A DNA stretch of 64,000 bases from Tolumonas osonensis. Its GTDB lineage: Bacteria > Pseudomonadota > Gammaproteobacteria > Enterobacterales > Aeromonadaceae. The translations under genes and the position numbers were made by a program. Location: NCBI RefSeq assembly GCF_014202415.1, contig NZ_JACHGR010000009.1, forward strand, positions 100,049 through 164,048. The letters run 5' to 3'. Every line of letters starts with the position of its first letter. Position 1 is the first letter of the stretch. The notes under the pieces are model-generated. The model had not been told where the DNA came from, did not search any database, and was given only the letters and a program-made list of their open reading frames with translations. Shown piece by piece: positions 50,744-61,367 of this stretch.

Positions 50744-51676
50744 TTAACACTGATGCTTTGCCAGCCATTCTCTGGCATGCAAAGCATCTGCGGTTATCTG
50801 TGTTTGTAATGCGGAAAACGAAGAAAACTTCTGTTCATCCCGCAATTTATGGCATACCCGGATTTGTAACTGTTTACCATACAAATCATCTTTAAAATCA
50901 AATATATGTACTTCAAGTTGTGAACGAGTACCGTTCACTGTCGGACGAAAACCAATATTGGCAACGCCGGAATACGTTTGCGCTGATATCACAATCTGAA
51001 CAGCGTACACGCCCTGAATAGGTACCACTAACCTTTTCAGGTGAATGTTGGCCGTGGGAAATCCAATCGTACGCCCCAATTTTGCGCCATGGGCGACCCG
51101 GCCTGAAATCGTATAAGGATGACCTAACATGCGGGTAACATCATCCAGACGGCCTTCGCGCAACGCTTCGCGCAGCAGCGTACTACTGACACGTTGCTGA
51201 TCATGTAACAACGTATCGGTGCTTAAGACCTGGAAAGCATGTTTTTTCCCGGCCTCAGCCAATAATGCGAAATCACCGCAACGATGCTGACCAAAACGAA
51301 AATCATCGCCTATCACCAAAAAACGCACAGCTAATTTCTGCACCAGGATTTGCTCAATAAATGCTTCCGCGCTCAGCTCAGCGAATACCTGGTCGAATTT
51401 AACACACAACAGGCGATCAATGCCTAGTACCGCGATGTCCTCATATTTGTCACGTAACCGGCTGAGCCGGGCCGGCGCCCGATCTTTAGCAAAAAACTCC
51501 AGCGGCTGTGGTTCAAAAACCATCACACAAGAAGGCAGAGATAATTGCCGTGCCCGCTCCTGCAGTTGACTCAATACAGCCTGATGACCGCGATGCACAC
51601 CATCAAAGTTTCCAATTGTGAGAACACAACCAGCATGCTCTGGACGGAGATTGTGAATACCGCGGATCAATTCCAT
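50744..51676 (-). CDS. ribF: Bifunctional riboflavin kinase/FMN adenylyltransferase
   Basis: 310 residues. The N-terminal FAD synthetase nucleotidyltransferase has GNFDGVHRGHQ, and the C-terminal flavokinase domain has GRTIGFPTANI. It converts riboflavin to FMN and FAD. It is the first gene before ileS, with 22 bp between. Confidence 0.97.
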   Translation of the reverse strand: MELIRGIHNLRPEHAGCVLTIGNFDGVHRGHQAVLSQLQERARQLSLPSCVMVFEPQPLEFFAKDRAPARLSRLRDKYEDIAVLGIDRLLCVKFDQVFAELSAEAFIEQILVQKLAVRFLVIGDDFRFGQHRCGDFALLAEAGKKHAFQVLSTDTLLHDQQRVSSTLLREALREGRLDDVTRMLGHPYTISGRVAHGAKLGRTIGFPTANIHLKRLVVPIQGVYAVQIVISAQTYSGVANIGFRPTVNGTRSQLEVHIFDFKDDLYGKQLQIRVCHKLRDEQKFSSFSALQTQITADALHAREWLAKHQC

Positions 51677-51736
51677 AAAAACGGAGCCCTGTTACCCTGC
51701 AAAACTATCGGATTATATACTGAACGCGGCTGCTTA

Positions 51737-53302
51737 TCAGCCCTCTGTCACAGTTTTGAAGTGACGGGGACGCAAACCCATCAGCCCCATACCTGCGCCG
51801 TAGGTCACAAGCCCGATCAGAATCAATTTGGTTAATTCCCAGATGGAACGCCACTGCGACCATGCCGTCCAGCTGGATAATGGTGCGCTTAACCAGAACA
51901 AAACACCGGCCATCAGAACGGTGGCCAACGTCAGACGGATAATAAAGATTGCCGTATCCTTACCGGGACGATAAATATGACGGCGATACAATCCCTGAAA
52001 CAGCGAGATGGCATTCACTGTACCGGATAAGGCGGTGGATAATGCCAGACCGATATATCCCAGCGGATAAATCAAAATAGCATTAAAAATCATATTGGAT
52101 GCCATGGAGTGCATGCCGTAGCGCACCGGTGTTTTTGTATCCTGCCGGGCATGAAATCCCGGTGCCAGAACCCGGGCCAGCATGAGTGATAATAAACCGG
52201 ATGCCGAAGCTAACAAACTGCCACCCGCCATGCTGACTTCATGCGCACCAAATTCGCCACGCATAAACAGCACCCGCAGGATAGGCTCGCGTAAGACCAT
52301 GATCCCTGCCATTGCCGGTAATCCAAGGAAAAGCACCATTCTGACGCCCCAGTCCATGGTTTGTGAAAAACGCACAGGATCTGCGTCCACATGCCGCCGG
52401 GAAAGTGCAGGCAGAATCACGGTACTGATCGCCACCGCAAACATGCCGAGGGGGAATTCCAGCAGCCGGTCAGAATAATAAAGATAACTGATCGAACCGG
52501 TCGCCAGAAACGATGCCAGCATCGTATTAAACATCAGGTTGATCTGACTGACTGACACACCAAAAATCGCCGGCAGCATCAGGGTTCTGATCTTAACAAC
52601 ACCAGGATGATGCCAGGCCCATTTAGGTTTAACTATAAAGCCCATCTTATACAGATAAGGGATTTGATACAGCAATTGCACCAGACCACCGACGAACGTC
52701 CCCACAGCCAATGCGATTTCAGGCTGTTCCATCCCTGGTGCCACCCACCATGCCGTGGCAATCAGCACAATATTCAGAAAGGTTGGCGTAAAAGAGGAAA
52801 CACCAAACCGGCCATAGGTATTCAGCACCGCGCCGGACATCGCGGTAAAGGTGACAAACCACAAATAAGGAAAGGTAATCTTTAACAGCAGGCTGGCCAG
52901 CTCAAATTTGTCGGCACCCGGCTCATCATGCCACCAGGCCATAAACCAGCCCCAGCCAAATAGTGCTGATAAGACGGTCGAACCCAGCACGCCCAACACG
53001 GTGACAATGGTGATCACCAGCCCGAGAGTTCCCGATGCGGCGCTTAATAGCTCCCTGACCGCTGTTTTATCGCCTTTCGCTTTATATTCTGTCATAACGG
53101 GAACAAAAGCCTGATTAAACGCACCATCCGCAAACAAACGGCGCAGATAATTAGGAATGCGGTTAGCAAAGAAAAAAACGTCGGAAGCCACACCTGCACC
53201 TAACAGATGAGCGATGGCAATATCACGAACCAACCCAAGAATACGTGAGGCGAAGGTGGCCATGGTCACCATCAGACCCGATTTTATTAACTTCTTGCTC
53301 AA
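51737..53302 (-). CDS. murJ: Lipid II flippase MurJ
   Basis: 521 residues, about 14 hydrophobic segments, of the MOP/MviN family (LGLVRDIAIAHLLGAG, RIPNYLRRLFADGAFNQAF). It flips lipid II across the inner membrane for peptidoglycan synthesis. The start is TTG 53302 with GAGGT six bases upstream; the first ATG would remove the start of TM1. It is divergent from rpsT, as in E. coli relatives. Confidence 0.95.
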   Translation of the reverse strand: MSKKLIKSGLMVTMATFASRILGLVRDIAIAHLLGAGVASDVFFFANRIPNYLRRLFADGAFNQAFVPVMTEYKAKGDKTAVRELLSAASGTLGLVITIVTVLGVLGSTVLSALFGWGWFMAWWHDEPGADKFELASLLLKITFPYLWFVTFTAMSGAVLNTYGRFGVSSFTPTFLNIVLIATAWWVAPGMEQPEIALAVGTFVGGLVQLLYQIPYLYKMGFIVKPKWAWHHPGVVKIRTLMLPAIFGVSVSQINLMFNTMLASFLATGSISYLYYSDRLLEFPLGMFAVAISTVILPALSRRHVDADPVRFSQTMDWGVRMVLFLGLPAMAGIMVLREPILRVLFMRGEFGAHEVSMAGGSLLASASGLLSLMLARVLAPGFHARQDTKTPVRYGMHSMASNMIFNAILIYPLGYIGLALSTALSGTVNAISLFQGLYRRHIYRPGKDTAIFIIRLTLATVLMAGVLFWLSAPLSSWTAWSQWRSIWELTKLILIGLVTYGAGMGLMGLRPRHFKTVTEG

Positions 53303-53415
53303 GATAAACCTCGAAAACTGTACAGCAGCCAGATTCCTGCTAAAATCGGCCGACAGTTTAACTATCTGCGCTCTGGGTGGCTACAAGAGTACGGTGGTTA
53401 TTTGCACAAAATTGA

Positions 53416-53444
53416 TTGACATCATCGGGTTGAGAAGGCATATT
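53416..53444 (+). promoter_or_regulatory. Promoter of rpsT
   Basis: A consensus TTGACA (53416-53421) and CATATT (53439-53444) stand 17 bp apart, giving a leader of about 45 bases before the UUG start. Confidence 0.7.
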
Positions 53445-53495
53445 TCTCGACCTTTTCAGCACACTCGCTAAGACCGTTTTTTCAGGAGTTTTACC

Positions 53496-53759
53496 TTGGC
53501 TAACATTAAATCTGCTAAGAAGCGCGCTATCCAGGCAGAGAAAGCCCGCAAGCACAACGCCAGCCGTCGTTCTATGACCCGTACTTTCATCAAGAAAGTT
53601 GTTGCAGCGATCGCATCTGGTGACAAAGCTGCTGCTCAGGCTGCTTTCGCGGCTGCACAGCCAATTCTGGATCGCATGGCGACCAAAGGCCTGATCCACA
53701 AGAACAAGGCTGCTCGTCATAAGTCACGTCTGTCTGCTCAGATCATCGCAATGCAGTAA
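53496..53759 (+). CDS. rpsT: Ribosomal protein S20
   Basis: 87 residues, starting at TTG 53496 ([25 protein letters not shown] in the family). A UUG start is also used by E. coli rpsT, where it is part of autogenous control by S20. AGGAG lies seven bases upstream. It is a single gene with its own promoter and terminator. Confidence 0.97.
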   Translation: MANIKSAKKRAIQAEKARKHNASRRSMTRTFIKKVVAAIASGDKAAAQAAFAAAQPILDRMATKGLIHKNKAARHKSRLSAQIIAMQ

Positions 53760-53782
53760 TTTGCGACTGAATCAGTTCAGAT

Positions 53783-53809
53783 AAAAAAACCGGCTTCGGC
53801 CGGTTTTTT
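53783..53809. terminator. Bidirectional terminator after rpsT
   Basis: AAAAACCGGC and GCCGGTTTTT pair around a TTCG-type loop, flanked by A and T tracts. It serves rpsT and the convergent ArsR gene. Confidence 0.92.
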
Positions 53810-53829
53810 GTTTTTACACAGAGAATTCA

Positions 53830-54129
53830 TCATCTTGATACACAATATAAACTGTGTAATGTGGCAATAATCGCCTCAACTTCACCACTACTCAGCGAAT
53901 AATAGACGGTCTGAGCTTCTTTCCGGGTATTCACCAACTTATCCCTGCGAAGCAAAGCCAAATGTTGCGACAATGCCGATTGACTCAGACCAATCTTCTG
54001 ATTGAGTTCACCGACAGACAACTCACCACCCTGCAGGCAACAAAGAATAATCAACCGGTGACGGTTTGCCATGGCTTTCAGTAATGACACAGCTTGATCG
54101 GCGCCAAGTTCCATTTCTTCGATGGACAT
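53830..54129 (-). CDS. HlyU-like ArsR-family regulator
   Basis: 99 residues of the ArsR/SmtB winged-helix fold (ELSVGELNQKIGLSQSALSQ). It resembles Vibrio HlyU and the BigR/SqrR/YgaV persulfide sensors. Cysteines lie at C30 and C31 (LCCL) and C96 (LYC), where HlyU-type proteins have the pair that forms a disulfide or polysulfide bridge. ATG 54129 has GGAGG nine bases upstream; an in-frame TTG at 54150 does not. It is alone, with no obvious target beside it. Confidence 0.8.
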   Translation of the reverse strand: MSIEEMELGADQAVSLLKAMANRHRLIILCCLQGGELSVGELNQKIGLSQSALSQHLALLRRDKLVNTRKEAQTVYYSLSSGEVEAIIATLHSLYCVSR

Positions 54130-54205
54130 GTATCTTTTCCTCCGTGCCAATAAGGTGCGTCATCATAACAGCAAATATGAGAATGATAATAAATCAGAAT
54201 ATTAA

Positions 54206-55105
54206 TTATTGCTCCAGTCCCGCAAACAATGCGGAAAAATCACTTTCACAGAGTCGTTTGACAGCCGGATGCTGAATCATTCGTTCCGCAAAGATAGCGT
54301 AATACTCTTCTTTTAACGCATCAGTTTGCCCCAGTAACGCGACCGTCTGACTATCAAGGAACTCTTCCTGATAGAGTGTCGGCGCCACAAATATTCCCTG
54401 ATTAAATAAACCAAAAGCTTTCATTAAAGCCGCATCGTCAAACTCACCGAATATCTGTGGTGCCAGTCCCTGCTCATCAAACCAACGGGTCAGTTGTCTT
54501 CCCATCGCCGTTCTTTTCGCCGGAATCAGCAGTTTCCGCTCCATCAGACACTCCGGAAACGCCTTTTCCGGTAATGGCATCTGACAGAAAAAGCTTACTC
54601 CGCACTCACCCAGTTTCTTGGAAAGCAAATCCGGATGTTGTGTCGAATCCAGCGGACAATCAGACAAAATAACGTCCAGTTTGTGTTCTCGTAGCTGAAC
54701 CAGCAACATTTCATGCGTCGACTCAATACAACGCAAATGCACAGAACTATCGGAAGGCAACGCTGCCAGCAGGATCTTAGAAGCAATCCGCTTGGAAAGC
54801 ACATCAGCAATACCTACATTAAACGAACTTTCATTTTCTTTTTGAAATGTCACGACCTCAAGCATTTCATAAGAAAGAGAAAACATCTTATCTGCATAAC
54901 GAAACACCAGCTGACCAAGTTCGGTAGCTTCGATATTGCGTCCTTTACGTTTAAATAATCGCCCGCCCAATCGTTCCTCTAATTGGCGAATTTGTCCGGT
55001 AATTGTCTGCGGTGTCAGATAAAGCGCCTCCGCAGCCTGCGTCACCGACCCTTTTTTCTGTGTCATCCAGAAGTAATAAAGATGATTATAATTGAGATGA
55101 AACAC
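54206..55105 (-). CDS. nhaR: LysR-family regulator NhaR
   Basis: 299 residues, close to E. coli NhaR in length and sequence ([29 protein letters not shown], and late [13 protein letters not shown]). It activates nhaA in response to sodium. The start is GTG 55105, with AAGGA eight bases upstream, inside the last 20 bases of nhaA; the ATG at 55141 would overlap nhaA further with no family similarity. Confidence 0.93.
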   Translation of the reverse strand: MFHLNYNHLYYFWMTQKKGSVTQAAEALYLTPQTITGQIRQLEERLGGRLFKRKGRNIEATELGQLVFRYADKMFSLSYEMLEVVTFQKENESSFNVGIADVLSKRIASKILLAALPSDSSVHLRCIESTHEMLLVQLREHKLDVILSDCPLDSTQHPDLLSKKLGECGVSFFCQMPLPEKAFPECLMERKLLIPAKRTAMGRQLTRWFDEQGLAPQIFGEFDDAALMKAFGLFNQGIFVAPTLYQEEFLDSQTVALLGQTDALKEEYYAIFAERMIQHPAVKRLCESDFSALFAGLEQ

Positions 55106-56282
55106 GTTTCCGTTCCTTACTCCGGCGAATGCGGGTTGCATTTCTTAATAGAATATACCCGAAAACCGCAGCAATTAACGATCCAAACAAAATCCCCAGT
55201 CGAGATGATGCAAATGCATCACTGGTAGTACCAAATGCCAATCCGCTGATAAAAATAGACATGGTAAAGCCAATGCCACAGAGTACCGACAAACCGAACA
55301 ATTGATACCAGCCCACATTTTCCGGTAATACAGCCAGCTTCGCTTTCACCGCCAGCCATGAAACCAGCATCACACCTAATGGCTTACCAATAATCAGACC
55401 AATAATGATGGCTAAAGGTAACCCGGAGCCCAAATCACTCCACGACACTCCACTAAAAGACAGTCCGGCGTTAGCAAATGCAAAAAACGGCAGAATAAAA
55501 TAACTGCTCCAAGGGTGTAACTTGTGTTCCAGCAACCGCAATGGTGTGTGTGCCGCGCCACGAACATGAGGGATCGTAAATCCTAATATGACACCCGCAA
55601 TCGTGGCATGAATACCTGACTTCAAAATAGCCAGCCAAAGCAACCCACCGATAATCAGATATGGCGTCAACGACATCACTCTGTTGCGATTGAGCATCAA
55701 TAAAATCGCACTTAAGGCCGCAGCAAACAGCAAGGGGGTTGTATGCAACGTTTCTGTATAAAACAGAGCGATAACCAGAATGGCGCCGAGATCATCAATA
55801 ATGGCCAACGCCAGCAGGAAAACCTTCAGAGAAAGAGGAATACGGCCACTTAATAACGAGAGCACTCCTAGTGCGAATGCAATATCCGTCGCCATCGGGA
55901 TCGCCCACCCTGCCATCAGCTGGGGTGTATCATCCACTACCAACGAAAACAATACCGCAGGTACAATCATCCCCCCTATTGCGGCAATTACCGGTAAACC
56001 AGCCTGACGCCGCGTGGACAAAGAACCCTCTAATACCTCGCGCTTGATCTCCATGCCCACCAACAAGAAGAAAACAGCCATCAGGCCATCATTAATCCAG
56101 AGCAAGAGTGGTTTATGGACATCCAGGTCACCAATACGGAGCTGTACCGGAACATCAAGAAATGAAAAATAAAGTTCAGACCATGGAGAATTAGCCAGTA
56201 TTAATGCCATTACTGCAGTGAAAAACAGTATGATTCCACTGGCCGCCTCCAACTGTAGAAAACGTTTAACTAAGTCGACCAT
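55086..56282 (-). CDS. nhaA: Na+/H+ antiporter NhaA
   Basis: 398 residues with 11-12 transmembrane segments. The adjacent ion-binding aspartates lie in [19 protein letters not shown], and the N-terminal amphipathic start is typical. It exports sodium for protons at alkaline pH. AAGGAG precedes the ATG. The gene is followed by nhaR with a 20-base overlap. Confidence 0.96.
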   Translation of the reverse strand: MVDLVKRFLQLEAASGIILFFTAVMALILANSPWSELYFSFLDVPVQLRIGDLDVHKPLLLWINDGLMAVFFLLVGMEIKREVLEGSLSTRRQAGLPVIAAIGGMIVPAVLFSLVVDDTPQLMAGWAIPMATDIAFALGVLSLLSGRIPLSLKVFLLALAIIDDLGAILVIALFYTETLHTTPLLFAAALSAILLMLNRNRVMSLTPYLIIGGLLWLAILKSGIHATIAGVILGFTIPHVRGAAHTPLRLLEHKLHPWSSYFILPFFAFANAGLSFSGVSWSDLGSGLPLAIIIGLIIGKPLGVMLVSWLAVKAKLAVLPENVGWYQLFGLSVLCGIGFTMSIFISGLAFGTTSDAFASSRLGILFGSLIAAVFGYILLRNATRIRRSKERKRVSSQL

Positions 56283-56343
56283 TGATATACTCCTTACGAT
56301 AACTTATAAAAGTATATTGATGATCTCATTTCATAAAAAATCT

Positions 56344-56384
56344 GTTTAACCAGACTTAAACATCGGTTTTACCGATAGTTAAAC
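56344..56384. promoter_or_regulatory. Nested palindromes upstream of nhaA, candidate NhaR site
   Basis: GTTTAAC (56344) and GTTAAAC (56378) are inverted around a perfect hairpin ATCGGT-TTT-ACCGAT (56362-56376). The cluster lies about 60-100 bp upstream of the nhaA start, in an AT-rich 324-bp intergenic stretch (56283-56606) that otherwise holds only the thyA promoter. Binding by NhaR is inferred from location alone. Confidence 0.4.
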
Positions 56385-56528
56385 TTAAGTGGAGCCAGGA
56401 TAAAAAGTCAAAATATAAAAATATTTAGCATTGTTTTCATGTAATTAAGAAAAACAAGCCTAATTAGAACCGAATGATTTTCCAATAAATGATTGCGGTA
56501 AAACCTTCAGTTTATACCTGCCCTGCAC

Positions 56529-56537
56529 TGATATAAT
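56529..56537 (+). promoter_or_regulatory. Extended -10 promoter of thyA
   Basis: TGATATAAT is an extended -10 element (TGn plus TATAAT), 70 bp before the thyA ATG. The -35 is not clear. Confidence 0.6.
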
Positions 56538-56606
56538 GGTGAGTCAATATAGAGGGCGTTGAGGTTCAGTCAGACAATTCAATGAGCCAATTATTAGGAA
56601 TAAAAA

Positions 56607-57458
56607 ATGAAGCAATACCTAGACCTCAGCCAACGCATTATTGATGAAGGTGTTTGGATTGAGAACACAAGAACCGGTAAACGTTGCCTGACCGTCGTAA
56701 ACGCGGACTTAGTCTATGACGTAAAAAATAACCAGTTTCCCATTATCACTACCCGCAAAAGCTTTTGGAAAGCTGCGATTGCAGAGCTGCTTGGCTATAT
56801 ACGGGGCTACGATAGTGCAGCAGATTTTCGGGCGCTGGGCACGAAGTCATGGGATGCAAACGCAAACGAAAATGAAGCATGGCTGAAAAATCCGGCACGT
56901 AAAGGCCATGATGATATGGGACGTGTCTATGGTGTTCAGGGGCGTCACTGGAAAAAGCCAGATGGCACCGAGATCGATCAGCTGGGTAAGATTGTTGCTG
57001 ATTTATCCAAGGGAATTGACGATCGGGGAGAGATTCTGACTTTTTACAATCCGGGAGAATTCGACCTCGGTTGCCTTCGTCCGTGCATGCACACACATAC
57101 CTTTTCCCTGCTGGGAGACACTTTATATCTGACCAGTTATCAGCGTTCCTGCGATGTTCCGCTTGGATTAAATTTCAACCAGATCCAGGTGTTCACATTA
57201 CTTGCTTTGATGGCACAGATTACAGGAAAAAAACCGGGTTGCGCTTATCACAAGATCGTCAATGCCCATCTCTACGAAGACCAGGTGGAGCTCATGCGCG
57301 ATGTCCAGTTAAAACGAGAGCCCTACCCGTCGCCAAAACTGGAGATCAATCCGGACATTAAGAGCCTAAAGGATCTGGAGACGTGGGTAACGTTAGATGA
57401 TTTCAATGTCATCGGCTATCAGCACCACGATGCCATTAAATATCCTTTTTCTGTTTAA
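56607..57458 (+). CDS. thyA: Thymidylate synthase
   Basis: 283 residues. The catalytic cysteine is C160 in [13 protein letters not shown], and the family segments [16 protein letters not shown] and [10 protein letters not shown] follow. It makes dTMP from dUMP and methylene-tetrahydrofolate. AGGAATAAAA precedes the ATG. Its usual neighbour lgt is elsewhere. Confidence 0.97.
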   Translation: MKQYLDLSQRIIDEGVWIENTRTGKRCLTVVNADLVYDVKNNQFPIITTRKSFWKAAIAELLGYIRGYDSAADFRALGTKSWDANANENEAWLKNPARKGHDDMGRVYGVQGRHWKKPDGTEIDQLGKIVADLSKGIDDRGEILTFYNPGEFDLGCLRPCMHTHTFSLLGDTLYLTSYQRSCDVPLGLNFNQIQVFTLLALMAQITGKKPGCAYHKIVNAHLYEDQVELMRDVQLKREPYPSPKLEINPDIKSLKDLETWVTLDDFNVIGYQHHDAIKYPFSV

Positions 57459-57480
57459 TGTGGATGATACCCGTAGAAAA

Positions 57481-57513
57481 ACCAGAGAGTCATCGAACTG
57501 ACTCTCTGGTTTA
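57481..57513. terminator. Bidirectional terminator between thyA and ptsP
   Basis: A 12-bp perfect stem (ACCAGAGAGTCA / TGACTCTCTGGT) with a six-base loop lies between convergent genes. Confidence 0.88.
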
Positions 57514-57535
57514 TATAGGTATTTAAATAACTGAT

Positions 57536-59800
57536 TCAGGATTTTTTACTGAGAAAACGCTGTAACCCGAGCGATTCCAGATAAGAAGAAAATATTTTTC
57601 GGATCTGTACAGAATCATTCAATTTTATTGCCTGCTCAAGCAATGGTATCAGTGCATCGGTTCTCACACGACGCAGCAGATATTTAATCTTCGCAATATT
57701 GTTCAGGTTCATACTGAAACGGCGATATCCCATCGCCAACAGTATCAGAACGCCTATCGGATCACCCGCCAGTTCACCACACACCGATACAGGTTTAGCC
57801 TGCAGGTTAGCGGTCTGGACAATCTGCTGCAACGCCCGCAATACCGCCGGATGCAACCCATCATACATATCAGCGACCCGTGCATTATTACGATCTACCG
57901 CCAGCAGATACTGAGTCAGGTCGTTGGTACCAACCGACCAGAAATCCACATAAGGCGCCAAATCTGGCAATAAATAAATGGCAGCAGGAACTTCAATCAT
58001 GACACCCAGGCTGGGATAACGGATGGCACTTCCCCTGACACGGAGTTCCTCGGATACCTCAAGCCATGCCTGATCCAGTAACCGCCGGGCAACCTGGATT
58101 TCACTGACACAGGAAATCATCGGCAACATGATGGCAAGGTTATCATTATGTTCACTGGCTCTGAGCATCGCCTTCAGTTGCGCCAGAAACAATTCCGGAT
58201 GATCCAGTGTGATACGAATTCCTCGCCAGCCAAGAAAAGGATTTTCTTCACTGATGGGAAAATAAGGTAGCGGTTTGTCACCACCAATATCCAGTGTTCG
58301 CATGCATACCTGACGACCACTATATTGCTCCAGTATCGTCCGGTAACGTTTTGTCTGTTCCTGTTCAGAAGGGAAACTGTCGTGCAACATAAACGGTATT
58401 TCTGTCCGGTACAGACCCACACCATCCGAACAGTCCATCATGCCATTATCAGCATCCAGGCTCAGACCTGCGTTGAGCAGAACAGAAACCGGACAACCAT
58501 CCTGTGTTTCCGAAGGTAACGACGATTCTTGAGCCACCAAATCATCAAATGCTTTCGCTTGCCGGATCAGTTGCTCATATTCGGCAAGCACCGCATTACT
58601 CGGCTGAATAATGACATCACCATTGCCGCCATCAATAATCAGCTCCTGCCCATCAAGCTCTTGTAATGGCAACTCCAATCCCATGACCGCCGGAACACTC
58701 ATGGTTCTCGCCAGAATGGCAGCATGGGAATTCACAGCCCCACGGATTGAAACAACCCCTGCCAAACGATCTTTGGGTATCTCCGCCAATAATGTCGCCG
58801 TGACTTCTTCAGCCAGCAAAATTACCGGCTCCTTGAAATCAAACTGATCCATGTGCCTGTGTGCAAGGCAACTCAGCAGGCGCTGTGCCACGTCGCGTAT
58901 ATCCAGCGCTCTTTCTCGCAGATAGGGGTCACTCATCGCAGAAAACTGAGCAATCAGGCGTTCACTGACCTGTCTGACTGCAGACGTGGCATTCCATTGG
59001 TTTTCAGTGACTTCCTGCTCAATCTGAAAAATAAAATTAGGATCGGCAAGAATGTGCTGATAGATATCAAAGATAGATTGAGAATCGATTTGCACCGCAT
59101 CCTGAAAACGCATGGCCAGCGCATCGAGATCCATCTGAACCTGAAGAACAGCCTGATTAAGCAATTCCAACTGCAACTCAGGTTCATCACTATGCTTCAG
59201 ATTAACTTGCGAAAGAGCCATTTTGGGCTGCCACACCCAGGCTTTGGCAATCGCCATACCAGCAGATACACCAATACCATGAACAGCGCGGTGACTACCG
59301 GCAGATGAACTGATCAAACCTTTCAATTCAGCATGCGCAATTCGCACTGCCAACTGGGCAGCCAAGGTAACCAAAAAGGATTCATCCAGTTCCGTAAACT
59401 GCCGGGATAACGCCTGCTGTACGACCAAAACCCCCAAGACATTACGTTGATGCATGATCGGCACCCCAAGAAATGTCTTGAATTCGTCCTCTCCTACTTC
59501 CGGCAAATATTTAAAACTGGGATGCGCAGGCGCATCAGCCAGATTAATCAGTTCTTCACGGCGACCAACCAGCCCCACCAGACCTTCATTAAAAGGTAAT
59601 ACTGCTTTACCCACGGCATCCTGTGAAAGTCCATCTGTCGCAACCAGACGGTATCTCCGACGCTGTGGTTCAGAGATATAGACCGAACAACAATCAACAT
59701 GCATAGCAGCTCGGGTCTGCTGTACCAGCGTGTGCATCGCATCAAATAATGATGGTGCAGCCGTTACGCTTTCCACGATTTGCCGCAATGTTGTCAACAC
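57536..59800 (-). CDS. ptsP: Nitrogen-PTS enzyme I, PtsP
   Basis: 754 residues. A GAF domain (about 1-170) precedes the enzyme-I domains. The phosphorylated histidine is H359 in GAVNSHAAILARTM, and the PEP-binding motif SVGTNDLTQYLLAVDRN follows. It starts the phosphorelay PtsP-PtsO-PtsN. The start is GTG 59800, with GGAG seven bases upstream. It is downstream of rppH, as in E. coli. Confidence 0.96.
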   Translation of the reverse strand: MLTTLRQIVESVTAAPSLFDAMHTLVQQTRAAMHVDCCSVYISEPQRRRYRLVATDGLSQDAVGKAVLPFNEGLVGLVGRREELINLADAPAHPSFKYLPEVGEDEFKTFLGVPIMHQRNVLGVLVVQQALSRQFTELDESFLVTLAAQLAVRIAHAELKGLISSSAGSHRAVHGIGVSAGMAIAKAWVWQPKMALSQVNLKHSDEPELQLELLNQAVLQVQMDLDALAMRFQDAVQIDSQSIFDIYQHILADPNFIFQIEQEVTENQWNATSAVRQVSERLIAQFSAMSDPYLRERALDIRDVAQRLLSCLAHRHMDQFDFKEPVILLAEEVTATLLAEIPKDRLAGVVSIRGAVNSHAAILARTMSVPAVMGLELPLQELDGQELIIDGGNGDVIIQPSNAVLAEYEQLIRQAKAFDDLVAQESSLPSETQDGCPVSVLLNAGLSLDADNGMMDCSDGVGLYRTEIPFMLHDSFPSEQEQTKRYRTILEQYSGRQVCMRTLDIGGDKPLPYFPISEENPFLGWRGIRITLDHPELFLAQLKAMLRASEHNDNLAIMLPMISCVSEIQVARRLLDQAWLEVSEELRVRGSAIRYPSLGVMIEVPAAIYLLPDLAPYVDFWSVGTNDLTQYLLAVDRNNARVADMYDGLHPAVLRALQQIVQTANLQAKPVSVCGELAGDPIGVLILLAMGYRRFSMNLNNIAKIKYLLRRVRTDALIPLLEQAIKLNDSVQIRKIFSSYLESLGLQRFLSKKS

Positions 59801-59828
59801 AGTATATCTCCTCTGTTTTCACTTATTA

Positions 59829-60353
59829 CTAACGGTAACCTTTTCTGCGAGGGTCTTTTTTCACAGCCGGAGGTGAATAAGGCATTGCTATGGCAGCAAA
59901 TTCTTTCATTACTCGACGATAGACTTCACGTTTAAAAGATACCACTTGTCTTACCGGATACCAGTAACTAACCCAACGCCAGTCATCAAACTCCGGTTGT
60001 CCATGACAACCAAACTGAATACTGGCTTCCTTAGCAGCATCAAGACGCAGTAAAAACCATTTCTGTTTTTGTCCGATGCATACCGGCTTGCTTTCCCAAC
60101 GAATCAAACGCTTTGGTAGCCGATATTTCAGCCAATTACGGCTGGTAGCAAGAATCGTGACATCATCCTGCTTCAGCCCTATTTCCTCGTACAATTCACG
60201 GAACATAGCCTGCTCCGGTGTTTCCCCTTCATCTACTCCGCCTTGAGGAAACTGCCAGGAATGTTGTCCATAGCGACGAGCCCATAACACTTGACCATTG
60301 CGATTGCAGATCACAATACCTACATTCGGGCGGAAACCATCGCCATCAATCAC
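59829..60353 (-). CDS. rppH: RNA pyrophosphohydrolase RppH
   Basis: 174 residues. The Nudix box occupies 38-60 ([11 protein letters not shown], then [10 protein letters not shown]). It removes pyrophosphate from mRNA 5' ends to trigger decay. The start is GTG 60353, giving the family N-terminus [14 protein letters not shown]. It is divergent from mutH and upstream of ptsP. Confidence 0.95.
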   Translation of the reverse strand: MIDGDGFRPNVGIVICNRNGQVLWARRYGQHSWQFPQGGVDEGETPEQAMFRELYEEIGLKQDDVTILATSRNWLKYRLPKRLIRWESKPVCIGQKQKWFLLRLDAAKEASIQFGCHGQPEFDDWRWVSYWYPVRQVVSFKREVYRRVMKEFAAIAMPYSPPAVKKDPRRKGYR

Positions 60354-60561
60354 GCAATCACCTGATGTAACAACTTGAACTAACCCGATTCTTTCATATT
60401 AATTTCAGATCAGCAAACAGACATTCCCAGAGTGAGAACTACAACGAATGCTATCTACATGGAAGTTCCTATTCCGGCAAATCACTGCTCTATTTATGTA
60501 ATAAATAAAAATGAAGTGCATACTATGGTCGGGCCACTGAACTTATCCGGCAAATATCTTC

Positions 60562-61221
60562 ATGTATCAGAATATCGACGAACTTATGCAGGCAGCAAAT
60601 CAGCTCGCCGGTTTAACCCTGGCGGAACTGGCCGAACGATGCGGAATAATCATGCCATCATCATTGCGTCGAGAAAAAGGCTGGATAGGGCAGCTCATTG
60701 AACTTGCATTAGGCGCGTCTGCCGGCAGTAAACCACAGCAGGACTTCCCTGAATTAGGCGTAGAGTTAAAAACACTTCCACTTGCTAATAACGGAATACC
60801 TTTAGAAAGTACCTTCGTTTGTACTGCACCACTATTACGCCAGCAGCACATCTCATGGGAAACCTCAAATGTACATCATAAGTTATCGACTGTTCTGTGG
60901 GTTCCTGTTTTCGGCGATCGGCAGCAAGATATTGGTACCCGCATGATTGGCACTCCATGGCTCTGGCATCCGACTGCTGAGCAGGAGCAAATCCTACGCC
61001 AGGATTGGGAAGAAATAATGGAATTGATCGCGTTGGGGAAAGTAGAATCAATTAGTGCACGGCATGGAGATGCCTTGCAGTTACGACCGAAAGCAGCCAA
61101 TGGACGCTCCCTGACACAGGCTATTGGTAGCGAAGGAACCCTGATTCAAACCCGCCCCCGCGGCTTTTATTTGCGCAGTACCTTTACTCGTCAATTGCTC
61201 CGTCTGCAATTTCATCTGTGA
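60562..61221 (+). CDS. mutH: DNA mismatch repair endonuclease MutH
   Basis: 219 residues. The catalytic residues D61, E68 and K70 lie in QQDFPELGVELKTLPL, the restriction-enzyme-like D-E-x-K motif. It nicks the unmethylated strand at hemimethylated GATC sites. No strong ribosome site is seen before the ATG. It is divergent from rppH, as in other gammaproteobacteria. Confidence 0.95.
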   Translation: MYQNIDELMQAANQLAGLTLAELAERCGIIMPSSLRREKGWIGQLIELALGASAGSKPQQDFPELGVELKTLPLANNGIPLESTFVCTAPLLRQQHISWETSNVHHKLSTVLWVPVFGDRQQDIGTRMIGTPWLWHPTAEQEQILRQDWEEIMELIALGKVESISARHGDALQLRPKAANGRSLTQAIGSEGTLIQTRPRGFYLRSTFTRQLLRLQFHL

Positions 61222-61367
61222 GGTCTGTCGCGATATGAATCTATGTAACACAGATTTCATAGACTTGAATAAAGCTATGCAGCTAACAATATCGGTGGTT
61301 ATTTTTTACCTAATTATTTATAAAAGAGTATTGGAAGTAGTTCACGGTTAAGACTCAAGGAGTTGAC

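Noticed and set aside
60432..60701. 89-codon frame overlapping the start of mutH
   Set aside because: It runs in another frame into mutH with no ribosome site or domain. The divergent rppH/mutH promoters must lie here.
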